From the NCBI RefSeq assembly GCF_002575655.3, contig NC_053036.3, positions 197,254,788 through 197,318,787 on the forward strand: DNA of 64,000 nucleotides, read 5' to 3'. The position numbers were made by a program, and so were the translations under genes. The notes below the pieces were generated by a model, which had not been told where the DNA came from, made no database searches, and saw only the letters and a program-made list of their open reading frames with translations. The stretch comes from Aegilops tauschii subsp. strangulata (Eukaryota > Streptophyta > Magnoliopsida > Poales > Poaceae). Positions 45,661 to 54,400 of this stretch are shown here, piece by piece. The first letter of the stretch is position 1; each line of letters begins with the position of its first letter.

Positions 45661-45837
45661 TTTGACATGTACAAAAATGGAGAATGAAAATGAAAACAAA
45701 CATAAGAAAAAAGAAAAAAGAAAACCCAAAAAAAGAAGAAAAAAAGAAAATCAAACAAATAATGTTTAACACTGCGCGTAGCTACTTTATACCTCAAGTA
45801 TACCGTGCACAGTTACCTTAACACATGCTTGAGTGAA

Positions 45838-45901
45838 GCCTAGTGACTAGGGCTGTTGCGCTTCTGCCTTGGAAACAAGGGACCGAATCCCGGGCTAGGC
45901 A
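45838..45901 (+). repeat. tRNA-like sequence (possible SINE or tRNA pseudogene)
   Basis: Starts GCCTAGTGACTAGGGC and ends CCGAATCCCGGGCTAGGC, so an acceptor-like stem GCCTAG/CTAGGC can form. GACCGAATCCC resembles a B box (usual GGTTCGAATCC), and TAGTGACTAGG resembles an A box (usual TAGTGGTTAG). The anticodon arm CCTTGGAAACAAGG has only a 4-nt loop, so it is not a working tRNA. Confidence 0.5.
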
Positions 45902-45915
45902 TTTTCTCCCTTCTC

Positions 45916-46145
45916 TTTTTTAACATTGCGTGCGCTTAACGGGTCGGCCCCAGTACAACGCAAGGGGGAAAAGCTTCAGTGAGCGCTGCCACTTCGGTCG
46001 CTTAATGCGATATATAGCTCTCGCTTCTCCTTTTTAACATTGCGCGCGCTTAACGGGCCGGCCCCGGTACAACGCGAGGGGTGAAAGCTTCAGCGAGCGC
46101 TACCACTTCGATCGCTTAATGCGATAAATAGCTCTCGCGCCCGCG
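45916..46145 (+). repeat. Tandem duplication of a 115-bp unit
   Basis: Two adjacent copies start at 45916 and 46031, each beginning TTTTTAACATTGCG and containing GCGCTTAACGGG, CGGCCCC and GTACAACGC, GAGCGCT, CACTTCG, and CGCTTAATGCGAT followed by ATAGCTCTCGC. They differ at scattered sites. The unit follows directly on the tRNA-like sequence. Confidence 0.8.
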
Positions 46146-46439
46146 GGCATCATCGGATTGTTTTTTTTTTAAGAAACTCATAGGATTGGGTATTTTCTAT
46201 TTGACTCAATTTGCGTCAACCAAAACCCTATTCAGCGCCTTAAGCAACTGTTATAGGGTTTTTTAGGGGAATGATCGGTTATAGGGTGTACCTTCAACAG
46301 TTCAACCTGGCGAACCCCACCTTCCACCTTGGGCATGGCCATTTAACTTTTCTTTCCTGGTTTGTACTTCTACAAACTTCCATGGATTTTATGGAGCGGT
46401 TTTCCCCTGGGTTTTTCCAGAACTAGTTTTGAATTATTT

Positions 46440-46860
46440 TTCTTCTTTTCTTTTTTTTCTTTTTTTTCAAAATTAACGAACTTTTTTCAAAAGCCTGAAC
46501 TTTTCTTAAACTCACAAACTCTTCTAAGAAGTTGTGAAATTTCCTAAGTTCGCAAACTTTTTCTTCAACTAATCCGCGAACTTGTCGTCAAATTTCATTA
46601 CTTTTAAAATATGTGATTATTTTTTTCAAATTCACACACTTATTCAAATGCACGATTTTTTTTCTTCAAATTTGTGAACTCTTTTCGAATAGATGAACTT
46701 TTTTGAAATTGATGATCTTTTTCTAATGTGTGAATTAAAAAAATAAATCAATAAAGTTTTTGAAATTCATGAATTTTTCAAATTCGCGACCATTGTTTTA
46801 ATGCACTAACTTTTTTTTTCATATTCCTCAACTTATTTTCTATATGTGAACAAGCCCTTA
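46440..46860 (+). repeat. T-rich degenerate array of GAACTTTTTTCAAA-type units
   Basis: Imperfect repetition of short units such as TTCAAATTTGTGAACTC and GAACTTTTTTGAAATTGATG. The composition mirrors the opposite strand of the 45243-45660 array in part. No gene present. It may be the other subterminal array of a large DNA transposon. Confidence 0.55.
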
Positions 46861-47279
46861 GAGAACTAAACTAGTGTTTTTTGAAGCATCGGTGCTTATC
46901 TATAGAGGGTAGACGCTTAATCAAACGTCTCTCCTGTAGAAATAGGCACCGGTGTTTTAGAAAACCCGATTTATTTTTCTAAGCATCTAGCATTGTACAA
47001 GGCCTTAAAATCATACTGATATGGCAGAAAGGATTATCCATTTCATAGGCAATGATTTCATGAACTTTTTCCGATTTTTTGAAAAGTCAATGGGTTAAAC
47101 AGTCAGTGGTCAAGGTCAAAATGGACGAACGAGCGAAGCTACCATCGAACGAGGCCTCTCGAGCGACTGCCTGTCGAGACCGTTCGCTTGTGCTTTCGAG
47201 GCATTTTCATCCGCCCTCTCCAAACGTCGGTGACGCATGGCTTTGTGAGACAGTTGTCCAAGAAAGCAATTCCACCATA

Positions 47280-47560
47280 GATTCACATAAAGGCCCACTA
47301 CAACTACGCCATCGACGCCTTATACACCAAACATCATAGACACGTCAACCGTTGGATGACCCAATGCGAGGCGTGGCTGCAAGGCGACCGAGACAAGTTT
47401 CTTGGCATCGACGTCAAGTGCACGCCCAAAGATTCACCATGTACCCTCCTGATCTTCCAGTGAAGATCAAAGACGGAATCGCCGAACCAATGGTCCAAAT
47501 ACTGAAATCTTTGCCCTTGCAGGTAATGGAACTGACTGGTATTCATGCATGTATATTTTG
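47280..47560 (+). pseudogene. Possible 3'-5' exonuclease-like gene fragment
   Basis: A frame near 47300-47450 reads HYNYAIDALYTKHHRH, NRWMTQCEAWLQGD and DKFLGIDVKCTPK. This resembles the start of the plant Werner-type 3'-5' exonuclease domain, in which GLDVEYT-like sequence carries the first catalytic D and E; here the E position is lysine. A stop follows soon after and no further domain is visible. The assignment is tentative. Confidence 0.35.
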
Positions 47561-47619
47561 GTGCGCGGTTTGTTGAGGTTGCATACCACATCGTTTTTGT
47601 GTTCAGCATGTGCTAATCA

Positions 47620-48030
47620 ACTGTTATGGTCGGTTTAGCTAGGCCCACCGGGCAATGTTAGCCCACAAATTATCTTAGGTTAATTCTTATGCAAGTTATC
47701 TAGGTTATAAATATAGGTTGTAAGACTTTTTTTGAATTAAGCAATAAGAATATTATTATCCCTATTGCCTGGCTCCCAGAGGAGCCGGAACCCTAGCCGC
47801 CTCTAACCCTAGCCGCCGCCGCCATCCTCCTCCTACGCGACGGCGCTCAGCCGTCGGCGCGCCCGCTCATCGCCGCGCCCTCCTCCATCCTTCCCCTACA
47901 ACCTACGGAGCAGGTCCGGTAGGATCCCTGGTTCTACCATCAACACTTTGATAACTTGTGGGCTAAGATTCCCCATCAACACTTTGATACTTTGCACCAT
48001 TACTTGGCCGGTTTAGCTAGGCCCACCGGG
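47620..48030 (+). other. LTR-like or small retroelement remnant with direct repeats
   Basis: The sequence CGGTTTAGCTAGGCCCACCG occurs at about 47631 and again at about 48008. A TATA-like GTTATAAATATAGG lies near 47703-47716, followed by AT-rich then CG-rich leader-like sequence. CATCAACACTTTGATA is repeated at about 47939 and 47974. This looks like a small LTR-like unit, but no termini, primer site or domains are certain. Confidence 0.35.
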
Positions 48031-48480
48031 CGTATAAGTATATTTTTTACGGGAATAGTATGCAAATCACCGGGAGTGAATAGAATACTTTGCACCATTA
48101 CTGTCCAAAAACTCCGAAATTCGGTTCAATTGCCCTTAGGGATTATGGGGTGGAAAGATGGCCCTAGAGGGATCCAAGGATCCCGTCAGGTCCTAATGTC
48201 TGTGCCATCCCCCACCCTCCAGATAATCACCTTCTTCAGAAGCTCTAAACCATAGGGCACACCCTTCCCTATTTCAAAAGAATTGCCAGTGAAAACAGCG
48301 TCCAACAAACTACCATTAGGGCACGTAAACTATCAGGGTACTGTATATGCTTGCCTTGTCAATCACCACTCGCCAATTAGTCGGGACCGCTCCTTGTTGA
48401 ACTGGCGCATCTCACCATGGTCTTGCTTCCTTGGGAAGATAAGGGCAGCCTTGTTTACGGGCAAAAGCGAAGACGAATTT
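48030..48480 (-). pseudogene. LINE-type RT fragment, minus strand
   Basis: The minus strand reads GNSFEIGKGVPYGLELLKK-like sequence followed by WRVGDGTDI, RDPWIP and HPIIP motifs. This is the segment between RT and zf-RVT in plant LINE pol proteins. Stops and shifts are frequent. Short relic. Confidence 0.5.
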
Positions 48481-49179
48481 CGTAGTGCCAGGTTCACGAG
48501 GATACCTTTCTGGATATGCAATACCTGAGGTATTTTCTTTAGAAAGGATATACTACAGATACAAAAAAAAACTCATACGAAAATGGTTGAAGTTGTACTA
48601 AAGCAACGATAATCAATATGGATGGAAGGGAGTACCAAATTACCAGTGACATCCCCATAGACCATAGTAAACTTAGGTGGTTTTAGCTAACGAATCCAAG
48701 GAATGGTTTTGCCGTCTGTGGTCTGCAGCATTTCCCTTTGCGTCTGCCCGAGGGCGAAGCTTCGGCAACTGTTCTTCCCATATCCGCAGGAATCCTCAAG
48801 CAAAGAATTCAAGAATAAGTTAGTCGGAGCCGCAGAATATGTAGTACTACCTTTTACAGGCAAGGGAACTTGCTTTACAACATGTACATGATACGTTTAC
48901 AGAGAAACGATGCGGCAGAATCATACCACGACAGAGAAAAACATCCGTAAACAAACAGAAGAACGTATACTCACCAATCCGCTTAAACAGAGCTCGCCCT
49001 TTCGAGTTCTTCGGTTTCACTTTCCAGCAGTCCAGCTCTGTCAAAGCCAGCCTCATGGGAATCAACATCCAGTACGCCCATCTTCATCAACAGTTTTGCG
49101 TGCTAGCGTCTGCCATCTTTGGCGCACGGCAAGAATATTACTGCCTTGCACACCGTGGCATGCATGGCGCATGTGGACC
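48481..49179. other. Upstream region of the NHL gene, no other gene seen
   Basis: Mixed composition. The short ORF at 48703-48891 has no recognisable feature. The right part contains the proximal promoter of the gene at 49259. Confidence 0.4.
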
Positions 49180-49186
49180 TATAAAA
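49180..49186 (+). promoter_or_regulatory. TATA box of the NHL gene
   Basis: CTATAAAAC lies 79 bp upstream of the chosen ATG, which would place transcription start near 49210 and give a short 5' leader of about 50 bp. It is the only good TATA box close to the ATG. Confidence 0.65.
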
Positions 49187-49258
49187 CGCCACACGCAAGC
49201 ATACGCATCACGTACACCAACCAGCGTCAGGAACAGCGCCGGCGCCGCTCGACCAGCC

Positions 49259-49867
49259 ATGCCGCGGAACTATCGCCTGCCGTCGTACCACCGGCAGAGC
49301 CCGGCGATCCGGTGCCTCAACTTCCTCTGCGCGGTGCTGCTCACGCTCGTCCTCATCGCCGGCATCATCCTCTTCGTGCTGTGGCTCAGCCTCCGCCCGC
49401 ACCGCCCCAAGTTCACGCTCACCGACTTCAGCATCCCCAACGTCAACCGCCAGTCCGGCGCCGCCAACCTGCCCGTCAAGTTCGCCGTCAACGAGCACAA
49501 CCCCAACCAGAAGATCGGCATCCACTTCGAGGCCGTCTACGGCTCCGTCTACTACGACGACGAGCTCATCGCGTCCGGCCCCGTCATGTACCCCTTCTAC
49601 CAGCCGCCCAAGGGCGACACGCTGGTGCAGGGCGAGCTCGCCGCCTCCGGCCCGACGCCGACCGACCCCGCGTGGCAGCGCTTCGCCAGCGAGGTGGGCG
49701 CCGGCAGCGTCGGGCTGCGCCTCGTGCTCAACTCCACGGTGAGGTTCCAGGTGAAGGTGTGGGACACCAAGGAGCACCACATGAAGGCCGACTGCGGGTT
49801 CAAGATCAGCGGGGACGGCAGCCTCCACCAGGAGGACAGGAACACGCCCTGCACGCTCTACTTCTAG
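49259..49867 (+). CDS. NDR1/HIN1-like (LEA_2 domain) membrane protein, 202 aa
   Basis: Single-exon gene. Residues 1-20 are a short basic N-terminus (MPRNYRLPSYHRQSPAIRC), residues 21-44 form one membrane span (LLTLVLIAGIILFVLWLSL), and the rest is an LEA_2 domain. Family marks include RPKFTLTDFSIPNVN, LPVKFAVNEHNPNQKIGI, FEAVYGSVYYDDELIA, a PPKGDT loop, and KVWDTKEHHMKADCGFKI with a final cysteine near the C-terminus. NHL proteins sit in the plasma membrane or ER and many take part in pathogen or stress responses; the exact role here cannot be told. The frame is open upstream to 49055, but I chose 49259 because it lies downstream of the TATA box at 49180 and starts a typical NHL N-terminus. 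High GC, as in many grass single-exon genes. Confidence 0.9.
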   Translation: MPRNYRLPSYHRQSPAIRCLNFLCAVLLTLVLIAGIILFVLWLSLRPHRPKFTLTDFSIPNVNRQSGAANLPVKFAVNEHNPNQKIGIHFEAVYGSVYYDDELIASGPVMYPFYQPPKGDTLVQGELAASGPTPTDPAWQRFASEVGAGSVGLRLVLNSTVRFQVKVWDTKEHHMKADCGFKISGDGSLHQEDRNTPCTLYF

Positions 49868-50318
49868 ACTTCTAGTGGATCATTCAAGCTGCTCTTCTCT
49901 TATTTTTCCTTCCCTCTGATTTATTTCTCTTTCTTCTTGAACATAACTGCTTGTCATTTGGGTTTGGGGTGGTATTGGTGATTCCTTTGTTTTAATTCAT
50001 GTGCTTGACGTACATGTATTGGTGACTACATTTTATAGACTGCGATCTTTCTAATGCAAAAAGAATGATGTGAGCATCAAAGGGCGCTGAAATTTGGTTC
50101 CAGATGTCTACATGTCATGAACTTTGTGATCATTGTAAATTTGTAATTAAGTGTGAATGCATGTGAGGATCGGAAGGTTTCAAATGTCTTGCAAAATAAA
50201 AAGACAACATATTTAATAATTCAACATCTGATGAAATGAAAAACATAAAAGAAGACAACAAATTTAACAGCTGGCGATCCAATGCAAAAACATACGAAAT
50301 ATAGTAAGATAGCAGCTA
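49868..50318 (+). other. 3' untranslated and downstream region of the NHL gene
   Basis: No further gene. T-rich stretches just after the stop, with AATAAA-like ACAAAATAAAAAG near 50193-50203, are candidate 3'-end signals. A MITE follows at 50319. Confidence 0.45.
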
Positions 50319-50471
50319 CTCCCTCCGTTCTTAAATAGAAGTCTAGATTTCACTATGGACTATATACTGATGTAAGTAGACATGGTTTAGAGCGTAGATT
50401 CACTCATTTTGCTTCGTATATAGTCTCTTACTGAAATCTCTAAAAAAACTTATATTTAGGTACGGACGGAG
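50319..50471 (+). mobile_element. Stowaway-type MITE (153 bp)
   Basis: Left end CTCCCTCCGTTC and right end ACGGACGGAG are inverted, with TA on both sides (50317-50318, 50472-50473). The size and ends match the Tc1/Mariner-derived Stowaway MITEs of Triticeae. No coding capacity. Confidence 0.88.
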
Positions 50472-50624
50472 TAGAATATAATTAACCATGGTCTGAAAGG
50501 GCACGCTGCTGGTTCTATTTTAGTGCAAGCATCTATTTATACATATATGCTTAACCTTTCACCAGTTTTTCGAAAGTCATGCAGCCGTATCTCTCGTTTC
50601 TTCTAACTTCGTTAGAGCATCTAA

Positions 50625-50871
50625 GGGCATTTACAATGCAGAGCGCTAAGGCGGGCGCTAGGGTCAGGATCCCGGTCGTTTTGCTTAGTTCCCGTTCAAA
50701 TCTGGGAATTCGGCGGGCGCTAACCCTGTTTCTCGTTCTAATTTTCTGAGTATAGCGCTGGTACACAGCTCTCAGCGTTGCAAGCAGAGTCGCTTAGCCA
50801 GGCGCTAGGACCAGAATAATATTTTATTTCTAATCAAGCGCCTAATTAGGCGCCTCCCATTGGACATGCCC
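50625..50871 (+). mobile_element. Tourist-like MITE (247 bp)
   Basis: Flanked by TAA (50622-50624, 50872-50874). Inverted ends: GGGCATTTACAATG at the left, GGGCATGTCCAATG for the right end on the minus strand. The interior has several GGCGCTA and TAGCGC-type motifs. TAA/TTA duplications indicate the PIF/Harbinger-derived Tourist group. Confidence 0.65.
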
Positions 50872-50879
50872 TAATTGTG

Positions 50880-51470
50880 CAAATACCGATGCTTTACCTC
50901 TTAACCAATTTGTTTTTTCGGAGATGCAATCCAGTTGTATCTCTCGCTTTTACACAGAACATCAAACAAATAATCACATGATTAACGATATAAGAATGAT
51001 CAGGACTAACTGTCTACATGAAACAGAGGTCAAATACCAATACAGCATCTACTGATAAGAACACCAATGCTTACGTGTTAACACTAACCAATCATATAAG
51101 ATATTAAAAGATCTATAGGCACGCATCCATTCAATAGCGAAACCACTATGCGTACAATGCTCCATGGTCCAATTTGTGTACCACGCAAAATCTGATGCTC
51201 AACTGCAGTTTTGTTCAGCGCATCAACGGCTTGATCTAGTGCGTCGTACAAAAATCGGACTAGTGTCGTATGTATAGCAAGGTTGATTCAATAGTTCTTT
51301 CTTGCCAAGCACATGCTACTGATTCTGTCAAACTGCAAACAAATTTACAGCAAAACTGCGGTGGTCATTTCCACATGCCCCAGGTCTCACTTGGGTGATT
51401 AACAGATTACAAGGCAACTAAGGGGAAATCCCTCAACTAACCAGGAGACCGTGAGTTGATTGATAGCTAT
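50880..51470 (-). other. 3' untranslated and downstream region of GPAT9
   Basis: Contains the likely 3' UTR of the minus-strand GPAT9 gene immediately below 51471. No independent gene is visible. The polyadenylation site cannot be fixed from sequence alone. Confidence 0.45.
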
Positions 51471-54400
51471 TTAGTTTTCCTCTAGTCTCCTCAACACAGA
51501 TTCAGCAAACATGCGCTGCCTGAAAATTGAAAAGGCTTGTTAGATATTAAGTAAACTTAAAATGGTTAACTGGCTAGTTTGACCAAATCAACATCCTCTA
51601 TTATAGTTTTTATATTAAGATATACTCCCTCCGTTTCTAAATATAAGTCTTTTTAGAAGATTTCAATATGACTATATACGGAGCGAAATGGGTGAATCTC
51701 ACTCTAAAATCCGTCTATATACATCCGTATCTAATCCACACTGAAATCTCTAAAAAAGACTTGTATTTAGAAACGAAGGGAGCAAGAGGGAGAGGGGGAG
51801 AGAGAGATTTTACGCACTTTTCCTCGGTATGTTTGGGGCTAGGGCGGTTATGTTTCAGATAGCCATCCCATGGAACCTTCTTAAGACCAGCCCGAGCAGC
51901 TATCATGTCCCTCACTCTGTACAAAGCATTGCATCAGGTATAAAAGATTACTCTGACCCTTGGTATTTTCTTAGAAAAAAAGCATTATCAAAACTTTTGT
52001 GTTACCTTTCAGTAAATTCTATCGCTGTCTCCCCTTCCCTGAGATACTGAGGTTCCAAGAACCAAACATCACAAACAACAGCCCATGATGTCATAAGACG
52101 AACCAAATGCATTGTAAAAGATTGCCTGGTAAACATTTCAAGCGAGGTAATATGTGAAAAAAGGAAGGTATATAGGTGTGAACAAAGTAAATGCATATAT
52201 TTGTTTGTATTCCATACTTCTTACTATTCCAGAAGGCGTCAACAAATATTTTATTATATTTGATAGCTATTGGACATACAGCACAGCCAAGCTCAAAAGC
52301 ACCCTGAAAATATAAGCAAAGAAACAATTTAATCAATGCATATTTGTGTGATCATGCTCAACAAGCAAAAATGACAAAGCATATGCCACGCAATAAGATG
52401 ACTGGTTTCCAGTGTTTGTTTTAATCAGCTTGTGTCTTGAGTGAAAAGAAAAGTATTTTTCTTTCGTTTTCTTTTCTCCCAACTCAATTACAAGTCTTAA
52501 TGATTTGCATGCAGAGAACTCCGATACAGATAAACAAGATGCTATACTGATACCATACATATGATCACTTAAGTCCCTGCAAAGAATGGAATTATGAATT
52601 CTCTCTTGCATATACTTTGTACTGTCGTAGAATATTCAAAGAGATTTCAGGTGTACAACTTTACCTTCTTGAACATCACAGTGTACTGATTATTAACACA
52701 AGTTCCTTCTGGGAAAATCAAGAGAGGATTGTTGTCTGGATGCTGAACATGATCACGTAACCTGATAAGAAAAAAAATCATTGAGTAAACAGATCTTCAA
52801 ACAGAAAGAGTTGCAAAGGAAAAAACTTACTTTCTTCCAACTACTTCACGATCCTTGAGATCATTACGGTTAAACCAGATGCAACCCACACTTTCCAGAA
52901 TAGTCTTCTGAATAAATCCTGAGAGGGGAAATAATAAATAAATCAAAATTCTAGCATTGAGAACTAAACAAAAACTAGAAGAGAAGTTTCTGAAGAATAG
53001 GAAACTGACCAACCCATCCAGGATGCTTTTGCATGATGACAGCAAATGCTGTCATCTGCTCCAGAATAATAAAATCTATCATCGATGTATGGTTTGCAAC
53101 AAATACCTGTTGTAATAATTAGAAGATTAATACAAGGGTATCAATCATACTGAGAAGTTTATAGTGATAAAGAAATGAATGTTACTTATTTATAAGAACA
53201 ACGTGGACCTGTAGACAGGATTCTAAACAAAAAAATATGTATTCATGGCACAGAGCACACACATGTTCCACAATTAAAATTTAGAAGTATGTGATAGAAA
53301 AATATCTTGTGGCTTGTGCTACCTTTCCGTGTGATATTTCATGGGAACAAGCCTTTAATTTAACACCTGTTATGTTTACACCTCAAAAGTGAAGATGGTC
53401 ACACTTCTCATGTGTTCACAACCACACACGTACCTCAGATATTAGTAAATGAAGCAAACAAAGTTAACCTGATAAGGTCGTGAGCTTGGGCGTGGTCCAT
53501 GGTACTTGATCACTCCCGTCCAAGAAGCAACAAAAACACTGCACATCATTTCAACCAGCTTTCTCTGCACAAAGCTCGAAACAAATTAATGAACTCAGAA
53601 CCCAAGAAGTTATAAAGAAAAACCACACTAATGTGAACAAAGTTGACAAAACAAACATGAAGGTGCAAGACCAAAAGAAGTAATGGTGTCAGGCAGGACC
53701 AAACAGCTGACCTATATCTCGGTTTATATGACTCCAGAGAGTCTAAATGCAATAGCAACAGTTTATGTGTACAAGTACATGGAGTGCATAAGCCTAGTTA
53801 ACTCAATAAGCTTTAAGGTTATCTAACAAATAAACTTACTAGGCTTCAAAGGTACAATCACAATAAACTAACTTACAGTACAACATACGATATAACTGGA
53901 TTGCTTGTAGGGGCTAAACCCCTAAAAGATGTCAAAAAGGGATTAGCTGATGGAGTGCCAATTATCGTTATGTATTGGTATTCACTGGGAAAAGGGAAAG
54001 ATCTTGATCCCCACGATTCAGCACCGGAAAAAGCGGAAACAAACTTGCCATAGCTTGTTATTAATTCATTCTTCCATTGAAATTTGAAGCAACACAGAAA
54101 GGTGCACTGATTTACCGCATTCACCCAACCACAAACCCAAACCACGGACATGAATGCACACACAAACACATATAATTGACATTGAAACCAAGAGTACAGT
54201 TAAAGCTCCATGCCAGACCGCTCATGAGGTCATATACACTGAATATGGGCATATCCACAATAAGAAATAAACTTGATTCATGAAAATAAAATAGCTCACC
54301 TCTATTTTACTTTTTAGCCTATTTTTCCCGTTCATTAGGAAACGCACGGGAAAAAAGGCAGTAAAGAAGGCCATCCATCCTAGTATAAGTGTTAAGAACC

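Noticed and set aside
45838..45901. Functional tRNA gene
   Set aside because: Anticodon arm has a 4-nt loop and the T-loop consensus is damaged.
49055..49258. 68-residue N-terminal extension of the NHL protein
   Set aside because: It starts upstream of the TATA box and does not resemble NHL proteins.
49208..49828. 206-aa minus-strand ORF opposite the NHL gene
   Set aside because: No recognisable feature, while the plus strand has a clear LEA_2 protein with a TATA box.
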